In this document: in pieces, positions 1-14,068 of the stretch
Numbering within the stretch: the first letter of the stretch is position 1
How the letters are laid out: each line of letters begins with the position of its first letter
Source: Eledone cirrhosa
Lineage: Eukaryota > Mollusca > Cephalopoda > Octopoda > Eledonidae
DNA length: 64,000 nucleotides
Direction: 5' to 3'
NCBI GenBank assembly: GCA_964016885.1
Contig: OZ024744.1
Location: 20,328,098 to 20,392,097 of the forward strand
Notes under the pieces: model-generated
What the model was told of the DNA's origin: nothing
Database searches by the model: none
Seen by the model: only the letters and a program-made list of their open reading frames with translations
Made by a program: the position numbers and the translations under genes

Positions 1-303
1 GAAACTTAAGATAAAACTCGTTTTAACAACAGTTGAATCTTAAGAACTGACTCGTTTTAACAACAGCTGATACTTAAGATAAAACTCGTTTTAACAACAG
101 TTGAATCTTAACAACTGACTCGTTTTAACAACAGTTCAACCTTAAGAACTGACTCGTTTTAACAACAGTTGAATCTTCAAATAAAACTCGATTTAACAAC
201 AGTTGAATCTTAAGAACTGACTCGTTTTAACAACAGTTGAATCTTAAGATAAAACTTGTTTTAACAACAGTTGAATCTTAAGAACTGACTCGTTTTAACA
301 ACA

Positions 304-439
304 GATGAATGTTCAAATAAAAGTCGTTTTAACAACAGTTGAATCTTAAGAACTGACTCGTTTTAACAACAGATGAATGTTCAAATAAAAGTCGTTTTAA
401 CAACAGTTGAATCTTAAGAACTGACTCGTTTTAACAGCA
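304..439 (+). repeat. Local duplication of one 68-bp dimer
   Basis: The variant dimer containing GATGAATGTTCAAATAAAAG occurs twice in succession, starting at 304 and 372, exactly 68 bp apart. In the related blocks near 6750, 9540 and 11750 it is present once. Accordingly the offset to the 6.5-kb block drops from 6,457 before it (67 to 6524) to 6,389 after it (435 to 6824). This is a direct trace of a one-dimer gain. Confidence 0.88.
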
Positions 440-1255
440 GTTGAATGTTAAGATAAAACTCGTTTTAACAATAGTTGAATCTTAAGAACTGACTCGTTTT
501 AACAACAGTTGAAACTTAAGAACTGACTCGTTTTAACAACAGCTGAATCTTAATATAAAACTCGTTTTAACAACAGTTCAAACTTAAGAAATGATTCGTT
601 TTAACAACAGTTGAATCTTATGAACTGACTCATTTTAACAACAGTTGAATCTTAAGATAACATTCGTTTTAACAACAGTTGAATCTTAAGAACTGATTCG
701 TTTTAACAGCAGTTGAATCTTAAGATAAAACTCGTTTTAACAACAGTTGAATCTTAATAACTGACTCGTTTTAACAACAGCTGAATCTTAAGATAAAACT
801 CGTTTTAACAACAGTTGAATCTTAAGAACTGACTCGATTTATCAACAGTTCAACCTTAAGGACTGACTCGTTTTAAAACAGTTGAATCTTCAAATAAAAC
901 TCGTTTTAACAACAGTTGAATCTTAAGAACTGACTCGTTTTAACAACAGTTGAATCTGAAGATAAAATTCGTTTTAACAACACTTGAATCTTAAGAACTG
1001 ACTCGTTTTAACAACAGTTGAATCTTCAAATAAAACTCGATTTAACAACAGTTGAATCTTAAGAACTGACTCGTTTTAACAACAGTTGAATCTTAAGATA
1101 AAACTTGTTTTAACAACAGTTGAATCTTAAGAACTGACTCGTTTTAACGACAGCTGAATCTTAAGATAAAACTCGTTTTAACAACAGTTGAATCTTAAGA
1201 ACTGACTCGTTTTATCAACAGTTCAACCTTAAGAACTGACTCGTTTTAACAACAG

Positions 1256-1289
1256 TTGAATCATCAAATCAAACTCGTTCTAACAACAG
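1256..1289 (+). repeat. Landmark monomer D (CATCAAATCAAAC variant), first of 36 copies
   Basis: This B/C-derived monomer has five changes from type B: position 8 T to A, 10 A to C, 12 G to A, 15 A to C and 25 T to C, giving TCATCAAATC and CGTTCTAAC. I located the string TCATCAAATC at 1261, 3437, 7650, 12681, 14723, 16934, 17511, 19722, 21354, 23292, 27881, 29171, 31176, 32161, 33350, 34640, 35761, 37563, 40519, 43273, 44156, 45787, 46875, 50444, 51973, 53095, 53639, 54761, 56495, 56699, 58432, 59521, 60847, 61051, 62784 and 63702. All copies carry the same five changes, so one mutated monomer was spread by block amplification. The distances between copies give the higher-order periods. Confidence 0.95.
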
Positions 1290-2343
1290 TTGAATCTTAA
1301 GGACTGACTCGTTTTAACAACAGTCGAATCTTAAGATAAAACTCGTTTTAACAACAGTTGAATCTTAAGAACTGACTAATTTTAACAACAGTTGAATCTT
1401 AAGATAAAACTCGTTTTAACAACAGTTGAATCTTAAGAACTGACTCGTTTAAACAACAGCTGAATCTTAAGATACAACTCGTTTTAACAACAGTTGAATC
1501 TTAAGAACTGACTCGTTTTAACAACAGTTCAACCTTAAGAGCTGACTCGTTTAACATCAGTTGAATCTTCAAATAAAACTCGTTTTAACAACAGTTGAAA
1601 CTTAAGAACTGACTCGTTTTAACAACAGTTGAATGTTAAGATAAAACTCGTTTTAACAATAGTTGAATCTTAAGAACTGACTCGTTTTAACAACAGTTGA
1701 ATCTTAAGATAAAACTCGTTTTTACAACTGTTGAATCTTAAGAACTGACTCGTTTTAACAACAGCTGAATCTTAAGATAAAACTCGTTTTAACAACAGTT
1801 GAATCTTAAGAACTGACTCGTTTTAACAACAGTTGAATCTTCAAATAAAACTCGTTTTAACAACAGTTGAATCTTAAGAACTGACTCGTTTTAACAACAG
1901 TTGAATGTTAAGATAAAACTCGTTTTAACAATAGTTGAATCTTAAGAACTGACTCGTTTTAACAACAGCTGAATCTTAATATAAAACTCGTTTTAACAAC
2001 AGTTCAAACTTAAGAAATGACTCGTTTTAACAACAGTTGAATCTTATGAACTGACTCATTTTAACAACAGTTGAATCTTAAGATAACATTCGTTTTAACA
2101 ACAGTCGAATCTTAAGAAGTGATTCGTTTTAACAGCAGTTGAATCTTAAGATAAAACTCGTTTTAACAACAGTTGAATCTTAAGAACTGACTCGTTTTAA
2201 CAACAGCTGAATCTTAAGATAAAACTCGTTTTAACAACATTTGAATCTTAAGAACTGACTCGATTTATCAACAGTTCGACCTTAAGAAGTGACTCGTTTT
2301 AACAACAGTTGAATCTTCAATTAAAACTCGTTTTAACAACAGT

Positions 2344-4225
2344 TGAATCTGAAGATAAAATTCGTTTTAACAACAGTTGAATCTTAAGAACTGATTCGTT
2401 TTAACAACAGTTCAAACTTAAGAACTGACTCGTTTTAACAACTGTTGAATCTTATGAACTGACTCATTTTAACAACAGTTGAATCTTAAGATAACATTCG
2501 TTTTAACAACAGTTGAATCTTAAGAACTGACTCGTTTTAACAACAGTTGAATCTTAAAGATAAAACTCGTTTTAACAACAGTTGAATCTTAAGAACTGAC
2601 TCGGTTCATCAACAATTCAACCTTAAGAACTGACTCGTTTTAACAACAGTTCAATCTTCAAATAAAACTCGTTTTAACAACAGTTGAATCTTAAGAACTG
2701 ACTCGTTTTAACAACAGTTGAATCTTCAATTACAACTCGTTTTAACAACAGTTGAATCTTAAGAACTGACTCGTTTTAACAACATTTGAATCTTAAGATA
2801 AAACTCATTTTAACAACAATTGAATCTTAAGAACTGACTCGTTTTAACAACAGTTGAATGTTAAGATAAAACTCGTTTTAACAATAGTTGAATCTTAAGA
2901 ACTCACTCGTTTTAACAACAGTTGAATCTTAAGATAAAACTCGTTTTAACAACAGTTGAATCTTATGAACTGACTCGTTTTATCAACAGTTCAACCTTAA
3001 GAACTGATTCGTTTTAACAACACTTGAATCTTCAAATAAAACTCGTTTTAATAACAGTTGAATCTTAAGAACTGACTCGTTTTAACAACAGCTGAATCTT
3101 AAGATAAAACTCGTTTTAACAACAGTTGAATCTTAAGAACTGACTCGTTTTAACAACAGCTGATACTTAAGATAAAACTCGTTTTAACAACAGTTGAATC
3201 TTAACAACTGACTCGTTTTAACAACAGTTCAACCTTAAGAAGTGACTCGTTTTAACAACAGTTGAATCTTCAAATAAAACTCGATTTAACAACAGTTGAA
3301 TCTTAAGAACTGACTCGTTTTAACAACAGTTGAATCTTAAGATAAAACGTGTTTTAACAACAGTTGAATGTTAAGAACTGACTCGTTTTAACGACAGCTG
3401 AATCTTAAGAACTGACTCGTTTTAACAACAGTTGAATCATCAAATCAAACTCGTTCTAACAACAGTTGAATCTTAAGAACTGACTCGTTTTAACAACAGT
3501 TGAATCTTAAGACAAAACTCGTTTTAACAACAGTTGAATCTTAAGAACTGACTCGTTTTAACAACAGCTGAATCTTAAGATACAACTCGTTTTAACAACA
3601 GTTCAACCTTAAGAGCTGACTCGTTTAACATCAGTTGAATCTTCAAATAAAACTCGTTTTAACAACAGTTGAAACTTAAGAACTGACTCGTTTTAACAAC
3701 AGTTGAATGTTAAGAGAAAACTCGTTTTAACAATAGTTGAATCTTAAGAACTGACTCGTTTTAACAACAGTTGAATCTTAAGATAAAACTCGTTTTAACA
3801 ACTGTTGAATCTTAAGAACTGACTCGTTTTAACAACAGCTGAATCTTAAGATAAAACTCGTTTTAACAACAGTTGAATCTTAAGAACTGACTCGTTTTAA
3901 CAACAGATGAATCTTCAAATAAAAGTCGTTTTAACAACAGTTGAATCTTAAGAACTGACTCGTTTTAATAGCAGTTGAATGTTAAGATAAAACTCGTTTT
4001 AACAATAGTTGAATCTTAAGAACTGACTCGTTTTAACAACAGTTGAAACTTAAGAACTGACTCGTTTTAACAACAGCTGAATCTTAATATAAAACTCGTT
4101 TTAACAACAGTTCAAACATAAGAAATGATTCGTTTTAACAACAGTTGAATCTTAAGAACTGATTCGTTTTAACAGCAGTTGAATCTTAAGATAAAACTCG
4201 TTTTAACAACAGTTGAATCTTAATA
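2344..4225 (+). repeat. Long-range block copy, left member (partner 20261-22142)
   Basis: The order of variant monomers matches 20261-22142 at a constant offset of 17,917 bp (527 monomers less one base): TGAATCTGAAG at 2344/20261, the D monomer at 3437/21354 and TTTTAATAGCAG with its T at 3969/21886. The two share alleles that the nearer copy at 18.6-20.2 kb lacks, such as GAATCTTAAGAC (GAATGTTAAGAC there) and GATACAACTCG (GATACAAGTCG there). Private differences include AACTGTTGAATC near 2430 and CAATTACAAC near 2731. Confidence 0.85.
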
Positions 4226-4231
4226 ACTGAC

Positions 4232-7200
4232 TCGTTTTAACAACAGCTGAATCTTAAGATAAAACTCGTTTTAACAACAGTTGAATCTTATGAACTGACT
4301 CGTTTTATCAACAGTTCAACCTTAAGAACTGACTCGTTTTAACAACACTTTATTCTTCAAATAAAACTCGTTTTAACAACAGTTGAATCTTAAGAACTGA
4401 CTCGTTTTAACAACAGTTGAAACTTAAGATAAAACTCGTTTTAACAACAGTTGAATCTTAAGAACTGACTCGTTTTAACAACAGCTGATACTTAAGATAA
4501 AACTCGTTTTAACAACAGTTGAATCTTAACAACTGACTCGTTTTAACAACAGTTCAACCTTAAGAACTGACTCGTTTTAACAACAGTTGAATCTTAAGAT
4601 AAAACTTGGTTTAACAACAGTTGAATCTTAAGAACTGACTCGTTTTAACAACAGATGAATGTTCAAATAAAAGTCGTTTTAACAACAGTTGAATCTTAAG
4701 AACTGACTCGTTTTAACAGCAGTTGAATGTTAAGATAAAACTCGTTTTAACAATAGTTGAATCTTAAGAACTGACTCGTTTTAACAACAGTTGAAACTTA
4801 AGAACTGACTCGTTTTAACAACAGCTGAATCTTAATATAAAACTCGTTTTAACAACAGTTCAAACTTAAGAAATGATTCGTTTTAACAACAGTTGAATCT
4901 TATGAACTGACTCATTTTAACAACAGTTGAATCTTAAGATAACATTCGTTTTAACAACAGTTGAATCTTAAGAACTGATTCGTTTTAACAGCAGTTGAAT
5001 CTTAAGATAAAACTCGTTTTAACAACAGTTGAATCTTCAAATAAAACTCGTTTTAACAACAGTTGAATCTTAAGAACTGACTCGTTTTAACAACAGTTGA
5101 ATCTTAAGATAAAATTCGTTTTAACAACAGTTGAATCTTAAGAACTGATTCGTTTTAACAACAGTTCAAACTTAAGAACTGACTCGTTTTAACAGCAGTT
5201 GAATCTTAAGATAAAACTCTTTTTAACAACAGTTGAATCTTAAGAACTGACTCGTCTTAACAACAGCTGAATCTTAAGATAAAACTCGTTTTAACAACAG
5301 TTGAATCTTAAGAACTGACTCGATTTATCAACAGTTCAACCTTAAGGACTGACTCGTTTTAACAACAGTTGAATCTTCAAATAAAACTCGTTTTAACAAC
5401 AGTTGAATCTTAAGAACTGACTCGTTTTAACAACAGTTCAAACTTAAGAACTGACTCGTTTTAACAACAGTTGAATCTTATGAACTGACTCATTTTAACG
5501 ACAGTTGAATCTTAAGATAACATTCGTTTTAACAACAGTTGAATCTTAAGAACTGACTCGTTTTAACAACAGTTGAATCTTAAAGATAACACTCGTTTTA
5601 ACAACAGTTGAATCTTAAGAACTGACACGTTTCATCAACAATTCAACCTTAAGAACTGACTCGTTTTAACAACAGTTCAATCTTCAAATAAAACTCGTTT
5701 TATCAACAGTTGAATCTTAAGAACTGACTCGTTTTAACAACAGTTCAACCTTAAGAACTGACTCGTTTAACAACAGTTGAATCTTCAAATAAAAGTCGTT
5801 TTAACAACAGTTGAAACTTAAGAACCGACTCGTTTTAACAACATTTGAATCTTAAGATAAAACTCGTTTTAACAACAATTGAATCTTAAGAACTGACTCG
5901 TTTTAACAACAGTTGAATGTTAAGATAAAACTCGTTTTAACAATAGTTGAATCTTAAGAACTGACTCGTTTAACAACAGTTGAATCTTAAGATAAAACTC
6001 GTTTTAACAACAGTTGAATCTTAAGAACTGACTCGTTTCATCAACAGTTCAACCTTAAGAACGGACTCGTTTTAACAACAGTTGAATCTTCAAGTAAAAC
6101 TCGTTTTAACAACAGTTGAATCTTAAGAACTGACTCGTTTTAAGAACAGTTGAATGTTAAGATAAAACTCGTTTTAACAATAGTTGAATCTTAAGAACTG
6201 ACTCGTTTTAACAACAGTTGAATCTTAAGATAAAACTCGTTTTAACAACAGTTGAATCTTAAGAACTGACTCGTTTTAACAACAGCTGAATCTTAAGATA
6301 AAACTCGTTTTAACAACAGTTGAATCTTATGAACTGACTCGTTTTATCAACAGTTCAACCTTAAGAACTGACTCGTTTTAACAACACTTTATTCTTCAAA
6401 TAAAACTCGTTTTAACAACAGTTGAATCTTAAGAACTGACTCGTTTTAACAACAGTTGAAACTTAAGATAAAACTCGTTTTAACAACAGTTGAATCTTAA
6501 GAACTGACTCGTTTTAACAACAGCTGATACTTAAGATAAAACTCGTTTTAACAACAGTTGAATCTTAACAACTGACTCGTTTTAACAACAGTTCAACCTT
6601 AAGAACTGACTCGTTTTAACAACAGTTGAATCTTCAAATAAAACTCGATTTAACAACAGTTGAATCTTAAGAACTGACTCGCTTTAACAACAGTTGAATC
6701 TTAAGATAAAACTTGTTTTAACAACAGTTGAATCTTAAGAACTGACTCGTTTTAACAACAGATGAATGTTCAAATAAAAGTCGTTTTAACAACAGTTGAA
6801 TCTTAAGAACTGACTCGTTTTAACAGCAGTTGAATGTTAAGATAAAACTCGTTTTAACAATAGTTGAATCTTAAGAACTGACTCGTTTTAACAACAGTTG
6901 AAACTTAAGAACTGACTCGTTTTAACAACAGCTGAATCTTAATATAAAACTCGTTTTAACAACAGTTCAAACTTAAGAAATGATTCGTTTTAACAACAGT
7001 TGAATCTTATGAACTGACTCATTTTAACAACAGTTGAATCTTAAGATAACATTCGTTTTAACAACAGTTGAATCTTAAGAACTGATTCGTTTTAACAGCA
7101 GTTGAATCTTAAGATAAAACTCGTTTTAACAACAGTTGAATCTTAATAACTGACTCGTTTTAACAACAGCTGAATCTTAAGATAAAACTCGTTTTAACAA

Positions 7201-8550
7201 CAGTTGAATCTTAAGAACTTACTCGATTTATCAACAGTTCAACCTTAAGGACTGACTCGTTTTAAAACAGTTGAATCTTCAAATAAAACTCGTTTTAACA
7301 ACAGTTGAATCTTAAGAACTGACTCGTTTTAACAACAGTTGAATCTGAAGATAAAATTCGTTTTAACAACACTTGAATCTTAAGAACTGACTCGTTTTAA
7401 CAACAGTTGAATCTTCAAATAAAACTCGATTTAACAACAGTTGAATCTTAAGAACTGACTCGTTTTAACAACAGTTGAATCTTAAGATAAAACTTGTTTT
7501 AACAACAGTTGAATCTTAAGAACTGACTCGTTTTAACGACAGCTGAATCTTAAGATAAAACTCGTTTTAACAACAGTTGAATCTTAAGAACTGACTCGTT
7601 TTATCAACAGTTCAACCTTAAGAACTGACTCGTTTTAACAACAGTTGAATCATCAAATCAAACTCGTTCTAACAACAGTTGAATCTTAAGGACTGACTCG
7701 TTTTAACAACAGTCGAATCTTAAGATAAAACTCGTTTTAACAACAGTTGAATCTTAAGATAAAACTCGTTTTAACAACAGTTGAATCTTAAGAACTGACT
7801 CGTTTTAACAACAGTTCAACCTTAAGAGCTGACTCGTTTAACATCAGTTGAATCTTCAAATAAAACTCGTTTTAACAACAGTTGAAACTTAAGAACTGAC
7901 TCGTTTTAACAACAGTTGAATGTTAAGATAAAACTCGTTTTAACAATAGTTGAATCTTAAGAACTGACTCGTTTTAACAACAGTTGAATCTTAAGATAAA
8001 ACTCGTTTTAACAACTGTTGAATCTTAAGAACTGACTCGTTTTAACAACAGCTGAATCTTAAGATAAAACTCGTTTTAACAACAGTTGAATCTTAAGAAC
8101 TGACTCGTTTTAACAACAGTTGAATCTTCAAATAAACTCGTTTTAACAACAGTTGAATCTTAAGAACTGACTCGTTTTAACAACAGTTGAATGTTAAGAT
8201 AAAACTCGTTTTAACAATAGTTGAATCTTAAGAACTGACTCGTTTTAACAACAGCTGAATCTTAATATAAAACTCGTTTTAACAACAGTTCAAACTTAAG
8301 AAATGACTCGTTTTAACAACAGTTGAATCTTATGAACTGACTCATTTTAACAACAGTTGAATCTTAAGATAACATTCGTTTTAACAACAGTTGAATCTTA
8401 AGAAGTGATTCGTTTTAACAGCAGTTGAATCTTAAGATAAAACTCGTTTTAACAACAGTTGAATCTTAAGAACTGACTCGTTTTAACAACAGCTGAATCT
8501 TAAGATAAAACTCGTTTTAACAACATTTGAATCTTAAGAACTGACTCGTT
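4232..8550 (+). repeat. ~5-kb higher-order unit, copy 1
   Basis: Aligned with 9055-13680. Offsets at shared markers are 4,823 (CACTTTATTC at 4346/9169; GCTGATAC at 4485/9308), 4,891 (AAAACTTGGT at 4601/9492), 4,993 (ACTCTTTTT at 5217/10210; GACACGTTTC at 5624/10617; CAAGTAAAAC at 6091/11084; 6385/11378), 5,031 (TTTTAAAACAG at 7260/12291; D at 7650/12681) and 5,133 near 7836/12969. The steps of 68, 102, 38 and 102 are small gains or losses of whole monomers plus the four-base scar. Within this block 5.8-7.1 kb also matches 8.6-9.9 kb at offset 2,784. Confidence 0.85.
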
Positions 8551-9054
8551 TTAACAACAGTTGAATCTTAAGATAAAACTCGTTTTAACAACAGTTGAAA
8601 CTTAAGAACCGACTCGTTTTAACAACATTTGAATCTTAAGATAAAACTCGTTTTAACAACAATTGAATCTTAAGAACTGACTCGTTTTAACAACAGTTGA
8701 ATGTTAAGATAAAACTCGTTTTAACAATAGTTGAATCTTAAGAACTGACTCGTTTAACAACAGTTGAATCTTAAGATAAAACTCGTTTTAACAACAGTTG
8801 AATCTTAAGAACTGACTCGTTTCATCAACAGTTCAACCTTAAGAACGGACTCGTTTTAACAACAGTTGAATCTTCAAATAAAACTCGTTTTAACAACAGT
8901 TGAATCTTAAGAACTGACTCGTTTTAAGAACAGTTGAATGTTAAGATAAAACTCGTTTTAACAATAGTTGAATCTTAAGAACTGACTCGTTTTAACAACA
9001 GTTGAATCTTAAGATAAAACTCGTTTTAACAACAGTTGACTCTTAAGAACTGAC

Positions 9055-12000
9055 TCGTTTTAACAACAGCTGAATCTTAAGATAAAACTCGTTTTAACAA
9101 CAGTTGAATCTTATGAACTGACTCGTTTTATCAACAGTTCAACCTTAAGAACTGACTCGTTTTAACAACACTTTATTCTTCAAATAAAACTCGTTTTAAC
9201 AACAGTTGAATCTTAAGAACTGACTCGTTTTAACAACAGTTGAAACTTAAGATAAAACTCGTTTTAACAACAGTTGAATCTTAAGAACTGACTCGTTTTA
9301 ACAACAGCTGATACTTAAGATAAAACTCGTTTTAACAACAGTTGAATCTTAACAACTGACTCGTTTTAACAACAGTTCAACCTTAAGAACTGACTCGTTT
9401 TAACAACAGTTGAATCTTCAAATAAAACTCGATTTAACAACAGTTGAATCTTAAGAACTGACTCGTTTTAACAACAGTTGAATCTTAAGATAAAACTTGG
9501 TTTAACAACAGTTGAATCTTAAGAACTGACTCGTTTTAACAACAGATGAATGTTCAAATAAAAGTCGTTTTAACAACAGTTGAATCTTAAGAACTGACTC
9601 GTTTTAACAGCAGTTGAATGTTAAGATAAAACTCGTTTTAACAATAGTTGAATCTTAAGAACTGACTCGTTTTAACAACAGTTGAAACTTAAGAACTGAC
9701 TCGTTTTAACAACAGCTGAATCTTAATATAAAACTCGTTTTAACAACAGTTCAAACTTAAGAAATGATTCGTTTTAACAACAGTTGAATCTTATGAACTG
9801 ACTCATTTTAACAACAGTTGAATCTTAAGATAACATTCGTTTTAACAACAGTTGAATCTTAAGAACTGATTCGTTTTAACAGCAGTTGAATCTTAAGATA
9901 AAACTCGTTTTAACAACAGTTGAATCTTCAAATAAAACTCGTTTTAACAACAGTTGAATCTTAAGAACTGACTCGTTTTAACAACAGTTGAATCTTAAGA
10001 TAAAATTCGTTTTAACAACAGTTGAATCTTAAGAACTGATTCGTTTTAACAACAGTTCAAACTTAAGAACTGACTCGTTTTAACAACAGTTGAATCTTAT
10101 GAACTGACCCATTTTAACAACAGTTGAATCTTAAGATAACATTCGTTTTAACAACAGTTGAATCTTAAGAACTGACTCGTTTTAACAGCAGTTGAATCTT
10201 AAGATAAAACTCTTTTTAACAACAGTTGAATCTTAAGAACTGACTCGTCTTAACAACAGCTGAATCTTAAGATAAATCTCGTTTTAACAACAGTTGAATC
10301 TTAAGAACTGACTCGATTTATCAACAGTTCAACCTTAAGGACTGACTCGTTTTAACAACAGTTGAATCTTCAAATAAAACTCGTTTTAACAACAGTTGAA
10401 TCTTAAGAACTGACTCGTTTTAACAACAGTTCAAACTTAAGAACTGACTCGTTTTAACAACAGTTGAATCTTATGAACTGACTCATTTTAACGACAGTTG
10501 AATCTTAAGATAACATTCGTTTTAACAACAGTTGAATCTTAAGAACTGACTCGTTTTAACAACAGTTGAATCTTAAAGATAACACTCGTTTTAACAACAG
10601 TTGAATCTTAAGAACTGACACGTTTCATCAACAATTCAACCTTAAGAACTGACTCGTTTTAACAACAGTTCAATCTTCAAATAAAACTCGTTTTATCAAC
10701 AGTTGAATCTTAAGAACTGACTCGTTTTAACAACAGTTCAACCTTAAGAACTGACTCGTTTAACAACAGTTGAATCTTCAAATAAAAGTCGTTTTAACAA
10801 CAGTTGAAACTTAAGAACCGACTCGTTTTAACAACATTTGAATCTTAAGATAAAACTCGTTTTAACAACAATTGAATCTTAAGAACTGACTCGTTTTAAC
10901 AACAGTTGAATGTTAAGATAAAACTCGTTTTAACAATAGTTGAATCTTAAGAACTGACTCGTTTAACAACAGTTGAATCTTAAGATAAAACTCGTTTTAA
11001 CAACAGTTGAATCTTAAGAACTGACTCGTTTCATCAACAGTTCAACCTTAAGAACGGACTCGTTTTAACAACAGTTGAATCTTCAAGTAAAACTCGTTTT
11101 AACAACAGTTGAATCTTAAGAACTGACTCGTTTTAAGAACAGTTGAATGTTAAGATAAAACTCGTTTTAACAATAGTTGAATCTTAAGAACTGACTCGTT
11201 TTAACAACAGTTGAATCTTAAGATAAAACTCGTTTTAACAACAGTTGAATCTTAAGAACTGACTCGTTTTAACAACAGCTGAATCTTAAGATAAAACTCG
11301 TTTTAACAACAGTTGAATCTTATGAACTGACTCGTTTTATCAACAGTTCAACCTTAAGAACTGACTCGTTTTAACAACACTTTATTCTTCAAATAAAACT
11401 CGTTTTAACAACAGTTGAATCTTAAGAACTGACTCGTTTTAACAACAGTTGAAACTTAAGATAAAACTCGTTTTAACAACAGTTGAATCTTAAGAACTGA
11501 CTCGTTTTAACAACAGCTGATACTTAAGATAAAACTCGTTTTAACAACAGTTGAATCTTAACAACTGACTCGTTTTAACAACAGTTCAACCTTAAGAACT
11601 GACTCGTTTTAACAACAGTTGAATCTTCAAATAAAACTCGATTTAACAACAGTTGAATCTTAAGAACTGACTCGTTTTAACAACAGTTGAATCTTAAGAT
11701 AAAACTTGTTTTAACAACAGTTGAATCTTAAGAACTGACTCGTTTTAACAACAGATGAATGTTCAAATAAAAGTCGTTTTAACAACAGTTGAATCTTAAG
11801 AACTGACTCGTTTTAACAGCAGTTGAATGTTAAGATAAAACTCGTTTTAACAATAGTTGAATCTTAAGAACTGACTCGTTTTAACAACAGTTGAAACTTA
11901 AGAACTGACTCGTTTTAACAACAGCTGAATCTTAATATAAAACTCGTTTTAACAACAGTTCAAACTTAAGAAATGATTCGTTTTAACAACAGTTGAATCT

Positions 12001-13680
12001 TATGAACTGACTCATTTTAACAACAGTTGAATCTTAAGATAACATTCGTTTGTTTTAACAACAGCTGAATCTTAATATAAAACTCGTTTTAACAACAGTT
12101 CAAACTTAAGAACTGATTCGTTTTAACAGCAGTTGAATCTTAAGATAAAACTCGTTTTAACAACAGTTGAATCTTAATAACTGACTCGTTTTAACAACAG
12201 CTGAATCTTAAGATAAAACTCGTTTTAACAACAGTTGAATCTTAAGAACTGACTCGATTTATCAACAGTTCAACCTTAAGGACTGACTCGTTTTAAAACA
12301 GTTGAATCTTCAAATAAAACTCGTTTTAACAACAGTTGAATCTTAAGAACTGACTCGTTTTAACAACAGTTGAATCTGAAGATAAAATTCGTTTTAACAA
12401 CACTTGAATCTTAAGAACTGACTCGTTTTAACAACAGTTGAATCTTCAAATAAAACTCGATTTAACAACAGTTGAATCTTAAGAACTGACTCGTTTTAAC
12501 AACAGTTGAATCTTAAGATAAAACTTGTTTTAACAACAGTTGAATCTTAAGAACTGACTCGTTTTAACGACAGCTGAATCTTAAGATAAAACTCGTTTTA
12601 ACAACAGTTGAATCTTAAGAACTGACTCGTTTTATCAACAGTTCAACCTTAAGAACTGACTCGTTTTAACAACAGTTGAATCATCAAATCAAACTCGTTC
12701 TAACAACAGTTGAATCTTAAGGACTGACTCGTTTTAACAACAGTCGAATCTTAAGATAAAACTCGTTTTAACAACAGTTGAATCTTAAGAACTGACTAAT
12801 TTTAACAACAGTTGAATCTTAAGATAAAACTCGTTTTAACAACAGTTGAATCTTAAGAACTGACTCGTTTAAACAACAGCTGAATCTTAAGATACAACTC
12901 GTTTTAACAACAGTTGAATCTTAAGAACTGACTCGTTTTAACAACAGTTCAACCTTAAGAGCTGACTCGTTTAACATCAGTTGAATCTTCAAATAAAACT
13001 CGTTTTAACAACAGTTGAAACTTAAGAACTGACTCGTTTTAACAACAGTTGAATGTTAAGATAAAACTCGTTTTAACAATAGTTGAATCTTAAGAACTGA
13101 CTCGTTTTAACAACAGTTGAATCTTAAGATAAAACTCGTTTTAACAACTGTTGAATCTTAAGAACTGACTCGTTTTAACAACAGCTGAATCTTAAGATAA
13201 AACTCGTTTTAACAACAGTTGAATCTTAAGAACTGACTCGTTTTAACAACAGTTGAATCTTCAAATAAAACTCGTTTTAACAACAGTTGAATCTTAAGAA
13301 CTGACTCGTTTTAACAACAGTTGAATGTTAAGATAAAACTCGTTTTAACAATAGTTGAATCTTAAGAACTGACTCGTTTTAACAACAGCTGAATCTTAAT
13401 ATAAAACTCGTTTTAACAACAGTTCAAACTTAAGAAATGACTCGTTTTAACAACAGTTGAATCTTATGAACTGACTCATTTTAACAACAGTTGAATCTTA
13501 AGATAACATTCGTTTTAACAACAGTTGAATCTTAAGAAGTGATTCGTTTTAACAGCAGTTGAATCTTAAGATAAAACTCGTTTTAACAACAGTTGAATCT
13601 TAAGAACTGACTCGTTTTAACAACAGCTGAATCTTAAGATAAAACTCGTTTTAACAACATTTGAATCTTAAGAACTGACT
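9055..13680 (+). repeat. ~5-kb higher-order unit, copy 2
   Basis: Copy of 4232-8550 with the offsets given there. Relative to copy 1 it contains the extra C-type dimer with CGATTTAAC after 9410, three extra monomers near 10.1 kb, and the 38-bp scar monomer at 12027. It overlaps at its right end the 2,042-bp tandem duplication that begins near 11.8 kb, so the 5-kb duplication and the 2-kb duplication are nested events. Confidence 0.85.
12027..12064 (+). repeat. 38-bp out-of-register monomer (CGTTTGTTTTAAC)
   Basis: This monomer is 38 bp long because its second half reads ATTCGTTTGTTTTAACAAC: four extra bases sit inside the CGTTTT run. It looks like the scar of an exchange or slippage event resolved four bases out of register. 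Comparison with the matching block near 7050-7096 shows 38 extra bases here, that is one monomer plus these four. The same scar is at 14069-14106, exactly 2,042 bp downstream, so it predates that duplication. Confidence 0.93.
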
Positions 13681-14068
13681 CGATTTCTCAACAGTTCGAC
13701 CTTAAGAAGTGACTCGTTTTAACAACAGTTGAATCTTCAATTAAAACTCGTTTTAACAACAGTTGAATCTTAAGAACTGACTCGTTTTAACAACAGTTGA
13801 ATCTGAAGATAAAATTCGTTTTAACAACAGTTGAATCTTAAGAACTGACTCGTTTTAACAGCAGTTGAATGTTAAGATAAAACTCGTTTTAACAATAGTT
13901 GAATCTTAAGAACTGACTCGTTTTAACAACAGTTGAAACTTAAGAACTGACTCGTTTTAACAACAGCTGAATCTTAATATAAAACTCGTTTTAACAACAG
14001 TTCAAACTTAAGAAATGATTCGTTTTAACAACAGTTGAATCTTATGAACTGACTCATTTTAACAACAG

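Noticed and set aside
12027..12064. Insertion-site duplication from a mobile element at CGTTTGTTTTAAC
   Set aside because: Only four extra bases are present, there is no element sequence, and the bases repeat the adjoining GTTT, which fits register slippage better.
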